Under the pieces are notes generated by a model. The model searched no databases. It was not told where the DNA came from and saw only the letters and a program-made list of their open reading frames with translations. Source: Lachnospiraceae bacterium (lineage in GTDB: Bacteria > Bacillota > Clostridia > Lachnospirales > Lachnospiraceae). Taken from it: 42,591 nucleotides of DNA. This document shows positions 34,871-42,405 of this stretch, in pieces. The translations under genes and the position numbers were made by a program. The stretch's first letter is position 1. Each line of letters starts with the position of its first letter. Location of the stretch: assembly GCA_016280395.1 (NCBI GenBank), contig JAEEGQ010000057.1, positions 1 through 42,591 of the forward strand. The letters run 5' to 3'.

Positions 34871-37834
34871 ATGAAATATGTACTTAATACCGGGAATTAT
34901 CACAGTTTTGACGTGATACGGGATAATGTCCTGCCCTCCAGGAGCTATTTTATTCCTTTTGGGAAAAAGGAACTCATGACAGGGATACCCATCACGGAAA
35001 AGCGGTATCGTTCCGACAAAGTTGAAATGTTGAACGGCGAGTGGGACTTTTGCTTTTTTAAGGATCCGAAAGACCTGCCCACGGTGTTTGATACGGATGC
35101 TTTTTCTTTTGACCGGGTGCAGGTTCCCTCCTGCTGGCAGTTTACGGGTTACGCTAAGCCCTTCTACGTTAATACCAGATACATGTTTCCGTTTAACCCC
35201 CCGGTGATCCCCACCACCGAAAAGGTCGGCAGGATCTTCTTTACGACGGGAGCGGATGTTAAGCCCGGATTTCATTGGGTCACACCGGAGGATGAGTATA
35301 ATTCCGTGGGCGTGTACCGCCGTTTTATCCATATAAGGGACGCGGCAAAAAGAACCGTCATATCGTTTCTGGGTGTGGCGAGCTGTCTGGAACTTTACCT
35401 TAACGGCGCTTACGTGGGCTATTCCGAAGGAAGCCACAACACCTGCGAGTTCGATCTGACGCCCTTTTTAAGGGCAGGGGAGAATGAGCTTGTGTGCGTG
35501 GTAAGACGCTTTTGCACGGGAAGCTATCTTGAATGTCAGGACATGTTCAGAAACAACGGCATTTTCCGTGATGTTCTTTTGTATACCTGCGATGAAACGG
35601 ATATTTTTGATTATAATTTCAAGACTTCTTTTTCCGACGGAAAATACCGCGCGGAGGTTGGAATCCTCGGCACCGGGAAAGCAAACTGCAAAGTAACCCT
35701 TAAGGGTCACAACATCGAAAAAGAAAGTACTCTTGTCATTGACGGAAACGGCTTTAGGTCCGTCTGTTTTGAGAATCTTGAGCCCCTGGAGTGGAATGCG
35801 GAATATCCCGTTCTTTATGAGCTCACCATGGAGACCGAAAGCTGTGCGGTCTGCGCGAAGGTGGGCTTTAAGCACGTCTTGATCGAAGGAAATCTCTTTT
35901 TATTAAACGGGAAACTCTTAAAACTAAAGGGAGTCAACCACCACGATACCTCACCCAGGGCAGGCTACACCATGACCGCGGGGGAAATAGCAAAAGATGT
36001 TGAGCTTTGCAAGGAATACAACATCAACACCATCCGCACCTCCCATTATCCGCCGGACCCGCTTTTATTGGAACTGGCCGATGAACTGGGAATCTATATA
36101 ATCGATGAAGCGGATATCGAGACCCACGGTGCCGAGTCTATGCTTTTTCCGCCGGATTTCAGCCGGATCAGCAAAGACCCCAAATGGGCGGCACACTACG
36201 TAAAGCGGGCAGAACAGATGTATGAGCGGGACAAGAATCACCCGTCGATCATCATTTGGAGCCTCGGAAACGAAGCAGGCGGATACGTATGCCAGGATGA
36301 GATGGCGGCGTTTTTAAGGGCCCGTTCAGAGCTTCCCATTCACTATGAAGGGGCGGTGCACAGCAAAAGGATCGCTTATGACATAGCAAGCCAGATGTAT
36401 GCGCCCGCAGAAGACCTTCACAGGATCGGCGAAGGTACCCACAGGCAGCAGGCTTTCATGGACAGACCCTATTTTCTTTGTGAATATGCCCACGCCATGG
36501 GAGTGGGACCGGGAGACGTTGAAAGCTACTGGAAGGAGATATATGCCTATGATAACCTCCTTGGAGGGTGCGTCTGGGAGATGACAGACCATGCGGTGCT
36601 GCACGGGGACGGCAGTTATACCTACGGCGGCGACCATGGCGAATATATGCATGACGGAAACTTTTGTGTCGACGGACTTTTCTTTCCCGACAGGACCCCT
36701 TCTTCCGGCGCAAAGCACATTAGGTTTGTTTATCGCCCGATCCGGGTTCGCCATTGCGGAGAGAACCGCTTTGAAATATTCAATACAACTGCTTTTTCCG
36801 ACGGGAAACGGTATCTTTTACATTTCTTTACGGGAGGAAAGCTTTTCCACGAAGAAGCATATCCCGTACCGCCTTTTGGCAGGAAAGAGATCACGGTCCC
36901 GATGCCGGGGCATGATACCGGGGCTGACTTTTTTATCGATATAGAGACAGTGGATACCGTCACCGGCCGTACAGCGTCAACGGAGCAGCTTGTTCTTAAT
37001 GAGCATTTTGTAAAGATGCGCGAGTTAAAAAAAACAGCACTTCCCGAGGATTTTTCCGTGAATGAGCGGGGGCATGTTTCTTTCGGCGCGCTTAAATCGG
37101 CTAAAGAGGATACTCTTCTTTATCGGGCGGCCACGGACAATGATGCGCTTATCATGGGAGTGTTCCCGAGAGCCCTGCATGTGCAGCAGTTCTATAACAC
37201 TAAGGAGGAGATCGTCGCCATTGACAGGGAAAGCGGATATGTGGAGGTCAGAAAGAAACTTTCCTGCGGGAAACTGAAGTTTTCGGAGACGACAGACTAT
37301 ATCGGCACCGATGAGGGGATTCTTGTCAGGTGCGTTCTCAAGCCTTTGAAGGGAAAAACACTTCTCCCGCGGTATGCCAAAGCCTTTCGCCTGGAAGAAA
37401 CCTTTGACAGGGTATCTTACTACGGTCGAAACGGCGAGAGCTACGCCGATATGAAGGAACATGCGCCTATCGAACACGTGAAATGCCGGGTTTCCGATAT
37501 GGTGGAGCCATACATCCGGCCCCAGGAATCGGGTAACCGCTCGGACACCAGGTTCGCAGCCGTATCCGGCGATCACGAGACATACGCCTTTGAAGCGGTG
37601 GAAGCTGCTTTTGAACTGGGAATCAAGCCCTGTTCGGACCGGGAGCTGATCCCGATGCGCCACACAAAAGATGTCATACGGAGCGGTACCTATGTGACTG
37701 TTTCGATGTTCCAGGCCGGTATCGGTACCGGAAGCTGCGGCCCCATCGCCGGCAACCGATACCAATACCCAATGACAAAAGAATACAGTTTTTCTTTTCT
37801 GATCAAAAAAGAAAGCGTGACGGCGTCCCTGTAA
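34871..37834 (+). CDS. Glycoside hydrolase family 2 beta-galactosidase
   Basis: A 987-residue LacZ-type enzyme. The N-terminal jelly-roll sugar-binding domain has MLNGEWDFCFFKDP and VPSCWQFTGYAKPFYVNTRYMFPF. An Ig-like domain follows, then the TIM barrel with GVNHHDTSPRAGYTM, RTSHYPPDPLLLELADELGIYIIDEADIETHG, acid/base Glu468 in WSLGNEAGGY and nucleophile Glu538 in FLCEYAHAMGVGPGD. The C-terminal part is a Bgal_small_N-like domain. No signal peptide, so cytoplasmic. ACGGAGGACC precedes the ATG, 28 nt after the esterase stop. It probably cleaves galactose from pectic galactan or similar oligosaccharides; lactose is also possible. Confidence 0.93.
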   Translation: MKYVLNTGNYHSFDVIRDNVLPSRSYFIPFGKKELMTGIPITEKRYRSDKVEMLNGEWDFCFFKDPKDLPTVFDTDAFSFDRVQVPSCWQFTGYAKPFYVNTRYMFPFNPPVIPTTEKVGRIFFTTGADVKPGFHWVTPEDEYNSVGVYRRFIHIRDAAKRTVISFLGVASCLELYLNGAYVGYSEGSHNTCEFDLTPFLRAGENELVCVVRRFCTGSYLECQDMFRNNGIFRDVLLYTCDETDIFDYNFKTSFSDGKYRAEVGILGTGKANCKVTLKGHNIEKESTLVIDGNGFRSVCFENLEPLEWNAEYPVLYELTMETESCAVCAKVGFKHVLIEGNLFLLNGKLLKLKGVNHHDTSPRAGYTMTAGEIAKDVELCKEYNINTIRTSHYPPDPLLLELADELGIYIIDEADIETHGAESMLFPPDFSRISKDPKWAAHYVKRAEQMYERDKNHPSIIIWSLGNEAGGYVCQDEMAAFLRARSELPIHYEGAVHSKRIAYDIASQMYAPAEDLHRIGEGTHRQQAFMDRPYFLCEYAHAMGVGPGDVESYWKEIYAYDNLLGGCVWEMTDHAVLHGDGSYTYGGDHGEYMHDGNFCVDGLFFPDRTPSSGAKHIRFVYRPIRVRHCGENRFEIFNTTAFSDGKRYLLHFFTGGKLFHEEAYPVPPFGRKEITVPMPGHDTGADFFIDIETVDTVTGRTASTEQLVLNEHFVKMRELKKTALPEDFSVNERGHVSFGALKSAKEDTLLYRAATDNDALIMGVFPRALHVQQFYNTKEEIVAIDRESGYVEVRKKLSCGKLKFSETTDYIGTDEGILVRCVLKPLKGKTLLPRYAKAFRLEETFDRVSYYGRNGESYADMKEHAPIEHVKCRVSDMVEPYIRPQESGNRSDTRFAAVSGDHETYAFEAVEAAFELGIKPCSDRELIPMRHTKDVIRSGTYVTVSMFQAGIGTGSCGPIAGNRYQYPMTKEYSFSFLIKKESVTASL

Positions 37835-37884
37835 AGCATTTCGGAGCCATAGCCGGCCTTGTTTTGAAATACTCCATAATTGTT

Positions 37885-37913
37885 TTGTAAAAACAGCTAC
37901 CGGATGATATAAA
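37885..37913 (+). promoter_or_regulatory. Promoter of the truncated DJ-1 gene
   Basis: TTGTAA (37885-37890) and TATAAA (37908-37913), spacing 17 bp. The layout matches the promoter of the second DJ-1 copy at 42241-42269, and homology between the two upstream regions begins near TCCATAATTGTTTTG (about 37873). Confidence 0.7.
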
Positions 37914-37988
37914 GATCCATGGGGGATCAAAGCACGTTCAAAACACAACTGTGGCGTGACTCCAACGATCATATTGCAGGAGGAAGAA

Positions 37989-38378
37989 ATGAGTAAGGTA
38001 TATGTTCTATTGGCAGACGGATTTGAGGAGATCGAGGCGCTGACTCCTGTGGATATCCTGCGTCGTGCAGGCATGGAGACGGTTACCGTTTCAATAATGG
38101 GCAGAAAGAGCGTGAACGGCTCTCACGGCATAATTGTTGAGGCTGACAAGGTGCTTGGTACGGATATAACACGCGACCGGATGACGGACGCGGATATGCT
38201 TGTTCTTCCGGGTGGCGGAAAAGGTACAGAAACCCTTGCCGCAAATGTGGAAGTGGCGGAATTGGCAAGGGCTTTTGACAGGGACGGAAAATATTTGGCT
38301 GCCATCTGTGCCGCTCCGAGCGTTTACGGCAGACTCGGTCTGCTTTCAGGCAAGAAAGCAACATGCTCGATGATATGA
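37989..38378 (+). pseudogene. Truncated DJ-1/PfpI family protein
   Basis: The first ~125 residues follow the DJ-1/PfpI family closely: KVYVLLADGFEEIEALTPVDILRRAG, VNGSHGIIVEADK, VLPGGGKGTETLAAN, and AAICAAPSVYGRLGLLSGKKATC with the reactive Cys in AAICAAP. After KKATC the sequence changes to SMI and stops, so about 50 residues of the usual ~180 are missing, although a terminator still follows within 40 nt. An internal deletion of the 3' part is likely. AGGAGGAAGAA precedes the ATG. Copy 2 starts at 42406: the first 117 nt are about 86% identical and the next 69 nt are identical. It may still be expressed, but is probably inactive. Confidence 0.8.
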
Positions 38379-38417
38379 TGAAGTAAAGGATAAAAGCAAG
38401 ATCCTTTGAAACAGAAG

Positions 38418-38458
38418 AAAAGGTCCGCCGCGGGCCAGAGTCCCGGGCGGATCTTTTT
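38418..38458 (+). terminator. Terminator after the truncated DJ-1 gene
   Basis: AAAAGGTCCGCC and GGCGGATCTTTT pair, with CGGG/CCCG inside around CCAGAGT (one bulge), followed by a T run. It ends immediately before the pheT remnant begins. Confidence 0.88.
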
Positions 38459-38464
38459 AAGGAA

Positions 38465-38695
38465 ACACCTTTCGGAACCGTTAAGGATGCCATTTCGGAC
38501 TACAAGTGCGAGTACCTGCGCGACATTTCATTCATCGACCTGTTTACAGACGAAACGATGCCCGAAGGCAAAGCCAGCATGACAGTCCGCCTGCAGTTCG
38601 TATCGTACGAAGGCACGCTGCAGCTCGACACCGTAAACGGCTACAAGGCAGAGATCCTTAAACTCCTGGAAGCAAAAGGATATACTTTAAGATAA
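38465..38695 (+). pseudogene. pheT 3'-end remnant (last 77 codons)
   Basis: In the frame of pheT it reads TPFGTVKDAISDYKCEYLRD to the same C-terminus KGYTLR and stop. Against 29202-29432 I count 21 differences in 231 nt (about 91% identity), with only two amino-acid changes (Ala to Pro, Asp to Glu). There is no ribosome binding site or proper start, so it is not a gene. Mostly synonymous divergence means that both copies were parts of functional pheT genes when they diverged. Similarity continues past the stop to about 38721, into the pheT terminator. Confidence 0.93.
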
Positions 38696-38711
38696 TAATG
38701 TTGGACCAAGG

Positions 38712-38740
38712 CCGTCCCCGCGAGTGCGGGGGCGGTTTTT
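38712..38740 (+). terminator. Original pheT terminator, next to the pheT remnant
   Basis: CCGTCCCCGC pairs with GCGGGGGCGG around GAGT (one T-G pair), followed by five T. The intact pheT keeps only the rising stem of a similar sequence at 29446-29458. Confidence 0.9.
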
Positions 38741-38752
38741 CATGCGAAAAAA

Positions 38753-38819
38753 TGAGTCAGCAGGGTCGTTTCTCAGTGACTCAAAAAATGAGTCAGCAGG
38801 GTCGTTTCTCAGTGACTCA
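38753..38819. repeat. TGAGTCA hairpin elements, copies 2 and 3 in tandem
   Basis: Two identical 31-bp units (38753-38783 and 38789-38819) separated by AAAAA, followed by a partial third (TCAGTGACTCA, 38821-38831). Ends are TGAGTCA and TGACTCA. The inner stem is GGG/CTC, where copy 1 at 16921 has GGG/CCC, so pairing is kept through a G-T pair. They lie 13 bp after the pheT terminator. Confidence 0.9.
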
Positions 38820-38846
38820 CTCAGTGACTCATGTGCAAAAAAAGTC

Positions 38847-38877
38847 TGTAACATTTCTCTTAAGAGTGTATCTTACA
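38847..38877. promoter_or_regulatory. Nested dyad upstream of 38965, possible operator
   Basis: TGTAA (38847-38851) and TTACA (38873-38877) flank the perfect palindrome CTCTTAAGAG (38857-38866). It lies upstream of the sigma-A promoter. A TGTAAC element could also serve as an ECF-type -35. Function unproven. Confidence 0.3.
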
Positions 38878-38914
38878 GTATGAGAGGATGTGTGAAGAGC
38901 AGCCCGAACGTAGG

Positions 38915-38943
38915 TTGTATGAAAATACATTGTATGATATATT
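38915..38943 (+). promoter_or_regulatory. Sigma-A promoter of the 38965 gene
   Basis: TTGTAT (38915-38920) and TATATT (38938-38943), spacing 17 bp, 22 nt before the start codon and just before the GAAGGAG ribosome binding site. Confidence 0.75.
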
Positions 38944-38964
38944 TTAGCAAGAAGGAGCGTGCTT

Positions 38965-40074
38965 ATGAAGTCAAAAGGATTCATTGTTGTTATCATTATA
39001 CTTGCTGTTTATGCGGTTTTGGCGACGATCTATATTGTGTATCTTAAAGGCAGAAATGCATCTTCGGATCCCGCCAAAGGATCAAACGAGAACGCCACTC
39101 CCACAACTGTCGGCGCCAATACAACACCGTCACCTGCAGGCGACAAGTTGACCCCAACGCCATCTCCTGTTCCTGTTATAGGGGAAACGGACAAAGAGAA
39201 GCTGACATTGAAGCAGGCGGAACTGATCGATAAAGTTCCGGCCTACTTTGGTCTTGATGCAACAAACGGTCTCGATGTTTATGTCTGGCAGATGGCTAAG
39301 GACAGCTATTCTTTTGCACTGCTTCCGCACTCGGAAGAGGAGCGCGACTGGCTGTCGAGTGAAATGCTTGGGCTCAAAGGAGTTTCAAGAGCGGAAATGT
39401 ATGCTATCCTTGCGACCTATGCTGTTGATGAAAGCAAAGTTTATATTGTGCCCTGGCAAAACCCGTTTTCCAGTTATATTCCCGGTTACAGAGTTATCCA
39501 TGACAATGTGGATGCTAAGACCCTCATGGAAGATTACAAAATTAAAGTGAAGAAGATGCTCTATCCGGACAGCGCCGGGCAGTCTTCGAAATCAAAAGTG
39601 CAGCTTTTCAAAGATCTCAGTAAGCCGGACGAGCTTCCGTTCACTATCCCGGATGATGTAACGGATCGTGTGCAGTATTACGAAGCAGCGCTCGGAGATA
39701 TTGACGAAGACGGAGAAGATGAGCTTTATCTGCTTGGCTACATTCCGCTTTCCAGTACAAACTCTTTTGTTCTTGCTGTCATAGACGGTGATGATCATTA
39801 TTGCTTCAGTTATTCCGGTATTCCATTATTGGGGCTTACGCTGACCGAATCCGGAGGCAGGGTCGTTCTCAATTACTCACGTATGTCAAGCTCAGGCTAT
39901 GATATATCGTATGCATCATATTATGCTGACACTTACGTTTACGGAGTGTTAACGGAATGCACCCTTACACGTGTCGTCGAGATAAGCGGGCTTGGACTGC
40001 GCGCAACGATACAAGACCTTAAAAACCCCGGCAGGGTGCTGTGGTCCGAGGGGGAATCACCTGTGAAAAAATAA
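38965..40074 (+). CDS. Membrane-anchored hypothetical protein
   Basis: Not recognised. This 369-residue protein has one N-terminal helix (about residues 5-27, GFIVVIIILAVYAVLATIYIVYL) followed by a Thr/Pro/Ser linker (NATPTTVGANTTPSPAG...TPTPSPVPV) and an extracytoplasmic domain. Near residue 240 ALGDIDEDGEDELYLLGY resembles FG-GAP/VCBS calcium-binding repeat segments (GDxDxDGxDEL). GAAGGAG at 38951 fixes the ATG at 38965. It precedes an ECF sigma gene by 79 nt and may belong to its signalling unit or regulon; this is inference. Confidence 0.75.
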   Translation: MKSKGFIVVIIILAVYAVLATIYIVYLKGRNASSDPAKGSNENATPTTVGANTTPSPAGDKLTPTPSPVPVIGETDKEKLTLKQAELIDKVPAYFGLDATNGLDVYVWQMAKDSYSFALLPHSEEERDWLSSEMLGLKGVSRAEMYAILATYAVDESKVYIVPWQNPFSSYIPGYRVIHDNVDAKTLMEDYKIKVKKMLYPDSAGQSSKSKVQLFKDLSKPDELPFTIPDDVTDRVQYYEAALGDIDEDGEDELYLLGYIPLSSTNSFVLAVIDGDDHYCFSYSGIPLLGLTLTESGGRVVLNYSRMSSSGYDISYASYYADTYVYGVLTECTLTRVVEISGLGLRATIQDLKNPGRVLWSEGESPVKK

Positions 40075-40152
40075 TCGATGCACGGATGAAAGCTCATCTG
40101 GGCGGTTTGTCCGCATGCAGTTTGACATAACATTTGATGGGGGAGAAAATGT

Positions 40153-40701
40153 ATGGATGACAGCCGGATCGTAGCGCTGATACGGGAAAAGTCCGAGGAA
40201 GCGCTTGCGGAACTGTCAACTAAATATGAGCGGGTATGCGCGCAGATAGCCGGAAACATCCTTTCCGATGAGCGCGATGTGCAGGAATGTCTGAATGACG
40301 CGTACCTGCAGGTCTGGAACTCTCCGCCGGATGACCCGGAGCGGCTGTTGCCATATCTGTGCACCACAGTGAAAAACAGAGCTTTGCGGATGTACAACAG
40401 GAACAAGGCGAAGAACGGAATGACGAACTATGTGGAAAGCATGGATGAACTGGATCAACTGATCTTAGGAAGCGGTGCGGATGAAAAGGTGTACGAAGAC
40501 GAGCTTAAAGCGGCTTTGAACGAATTCCTCGGGGGTCTTTCAAAGCGCGACAGGACAGTGTTCGTTCGACGCATATGGTTCTGCGATTCGTATGAGAATA
40601 TTGCGAAGCTCATGGGAATGAGCAACGGAGCGTTAAGAACAAAGCTTGCAAGGATCAGAAAGGATCTTAAAGCATTTCTTACGAAGAAAGGATTTCTCTG
40701 A
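40153..40701 (+). CDS. ECF-type sigma-70 family sigma factor
   Basis: A 182-residue RNA polymerase sigma factor with regions 2 and 4 only. Region 2: ALAELSTKYERVCAQIAGNILSDERDVQECLNDAYLQVWNSPP (about residues 16-58), then LLPYLCTTVKNRALRMYNRNKA. Region 4: LKAALNEFLGGLSKRDRTVFVRRIWFCDSYENIAKLMGMSNGALRTKLARIRKDLKAFL with a helix-turn-helix. GGGGGAGAAAATGT precedes the ATG. The next gene, 33 nt downstream, has an anti-sigma-like layout, so a membrane-signal-controlled sigma pair is likely. The target promoters are unknown. Confidence 0.93.
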   Translation: MDDSRIVALIREKSEEALAELSTKYERVCAQIAGNILSDERDVQECLNDAYLQVWNSPPDDPERLLPYLCTTVKNRALRMYNRNKAKNGMTNYVESMDELDQLILGSGADEKVYEDELKAALNEFLGGLSKRDRTVFVRRIWFCDSYENIAKLMGMSNGALRTKLARIRKDLKAFLTKKGFL

Positions 40702-40734
40702 GGACTGCCCTCGAAGCAATAAAGGAGGATGCAT

Positions 40735-42207
40735 ATGAAACGGGAAGATCTTTACAAGGCCATAGACGGCATTGATGAAAAATATATAAAAGAAGCTGCG
40801 GAAACAGAAGAACAAAAGCCGGGCAGGAGTGTCATAACGGGAAAGATCGCTGTTGCTGCGGCTGTTGTTGCGGCATTGCTTCTTACCGCTACACCTTTTG
40901 TGATCAAGTTGGCCGGAAACCGCAAGCCGGCAGACCCGGACGGGCCTACTGTTTCGGGAAGTCCAGTTGATCCGGCTGTTTCGGGCACGCCCGCGGGGCC
41001 CACATCTTCAGAAGGAGAGCCCGCGATCGATGCGAGTAAAGTTGCGGAAACACCCGATACTTCGAAACTCGGATGGGTCGCAAAATGGCTTGGAAACGTT
41101 AAATCAAACGAGAACTATATTTCCGACATGTTCATAAACTCTGCGAACTCTATAAGTTTTTCAAACAATGCGGAGTACAACGCACTTGTCAGCTCAAATC
41201 AAAAAGCCGCCTATGTTGTGTCGTCCCCGGTCTACACCTATGATTACTCTGAAGGCACATTTTCTGCCTCTGTTTTGTTCTGCCTGTACGATACTTTGGG
41301 AAACGGCGTGGGCGCTGTCGAAGTTGCATCAAAAGGTGACGGGCTTTATTACAGCAGATATAACGTTGAGAGCCTGAATCACTTCAAGAGCACTCCCGAT
41401 GCTGCATTTATCTATATCGAGGTCGATGGCAAAAGGTACGCCCTTGATGAAAACAACAAATTGTATTATGCGGAAAGCGGCTTGCCTGCACCCATAACGG
41501 TCAAAGGTGACATGTTCAAAGCCATCAACAACGGGAAACTCGGAGTGACATATAACAGCATCATGTCAAACGGCACCTATATCGGCTGTACCGAAATCTA
41601 CAAGCTTGCGGACAGCCTTTTCATAGACATTTTCCCGAATGATGTATTTACGGCAAACACAGAAGCCTACAGCAGCGGCGGCAGATATGCATCTATAACC
41701 AGGATCGATAACTCATACCGGTTCCTGCTTGAAGTTAAGGGCGGCGAAAAGGATGTGAGCATTGAACTTGAATACCCGCTTGGCATGAACGTTGAGACAG
41801 TTAAATGGATGGATGAGGAGACGGTCTGGGGTGTTTTGCACGAGAGCCCGTCACTCGAGGTGCTTGTGGTCTATAATGACAAAACAGGCGTAGAATATTA
41901 CCATGGCCTGCTTTTTACAAGAGATCCCGCGGGAGAGCTGTATTATGTCGACCCTGTTCCGCACTCTGCACAGGCAAGCGTTGGCGAATCGGTAGTTGAT
42001 TCCAAGGGAAACGTAATCTATACAACAAAGCCCGGAATACACATTTACCGCGATCTTGCGGTAACGGAGGAGTATCTGGCTTTCTATACACAAGACACTC
42101 AGGCGGATGAACAGTCGGACACAACGCTTGTAGTGGTCTCGAGAAAAGACCTTTCAATCGTGCTGGAGATTGCTTCACCTAAGCTTGGCAGGATCATGAT
42201 AGAATGA
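40735..42207 (+). CDS. Putative anti-sigma factor with large extracytoplasmic domain
   Basis: A 490-residue single-pass protein next to the ECF sigma gene. The short cytoplasmic N-terminus MKREDLYKAIDGIDEKYIKEAAE resembles the helix found in many clostridial proteins paired with ECF sigmas. A helix at about residues 34-58 (GKIAVAAAVVAALLLTATPFVIKL) follows, then a Pro/Ser/Thr linker and a ~400-residue beta-rich domain (possibly propeller-like: VYTYDYSEGTFSASVLFCLYD, IHIYRDLAVTEEYLAFYT). No zinc-binding HxxxCxxC is seen. AAAGGAGG lies 6 nt before the ATG at 40735, which is preferred over the ATG at 40729. The anti-sigma role is inferred from context. Confidence 0.75.
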   Translation: MKREDLYKAIDGIDEKYIKEAAETEEQKPGRSVITGKIAVAAAVVAALLLTATPFVIKLAGNRKPADPDGPTVSGSPVDPAVSGTPAGPTSSEGEPAIDASKVAETPDTSKLGWVAKWLGNVKSNENYISDMFINSANSISFSNNAEYNALVSSNQKAAYVVSSPVYTYDYSEGTFSASVLFCLYDTLGNGVGAVEVASKGDGLYYSRYNVESLNHFKSTPDAAFIYIEVDGKRYALDENNKLYYAESGLPAPITVKGDMFKAINNGKLGVTYNSIMSNGTYIGCTEIYKLADSLFIDIFPNDVFTANTEAYSSGGRYASITRIDNSYRFLLEVKGGEKDVSIELEYPLGMNVETVKWMDEETVWGVLHESPSLEVLVVYNDKTGVEYYHGLLFTRDPAGELYYVDPVPHSAQASVGESVVDSKGNVIYTTKPGIHIYRDLAVTEEYLAFYTQDTQADEQSDTTLVVVSRKDLSIVLEIASPKLGRIMIE

Positions 42208-42240
42208 AACCCATCCGATCGTAATCCTTCCATAATTGTT

Positions 42241-42269
42241 TTGAAAAAACTGCCGTCGAATGATAAAAT
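42241..42269 (+). promoter_or_regulatory. Promoter of the second DJ-1 gene
   Basis: TTGAAA (42241-42246) and TAAAAT (42264-42269), spacing 17 bp. Just after it, GATCCGTGGGGAGATCAA is shared with the leader of the first DJ-1 copy (GATCCATGGGGGATCAA). The rest of the leader to 42405 is GC-rich with possible hairpins and is longer than that of copy 1. Confidence 0.7.
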
Positions 42270-42405
42270 GATCCGTGGGGAGATCAACGCGCGTCCGGAA
42301 CGCATCCATGCGCTTCAATAGTTCCCCGGAGCGCGTCCGGGCTCATCCATAGCGTGCCCATGGCCACCCCCCTACGATCTTATCGGAGAAGAGAGGAGAA
42401 AAGAA

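Larger units (their letters stand above)
29433..38464 (+). other. Integrated block between two pheT 3' ends
   Basis: The block contains a TetR-type regulator, two ABC half-transporters, a pectin-acetylesterase-like gene, a GH2 beta-galactosidase and a truncated DJ-1/PfpI gene. It is bounded on the left by the intact pheT and on the right by a second copy of the last 77 pheT codons plus the pheT terminator. Arms at 29202-29458 and 38465-38721 align without gaps at about 91% over the coding part. No integrase, transposase or short target duplication was found, so homologous recombination is more likely than transposition. The mechanism is an inference. Confidence 0.7.

Noticed and set aside
29433-38740. 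A classical integrative element or transposon between the pheT tails
   Set aside because: No integrase, recombinase, transposase, terminal inverted repeat or short identical target duplication was found; the flanking copies are long and divergent.
38698-39047. Small open frames (with repeated MSQQGRFSVT peptide) over the TGAGTCA elements
   Set aside because: The peptide repeat is only a translation of the hairpin element; the frames also cover the pheT terminator.
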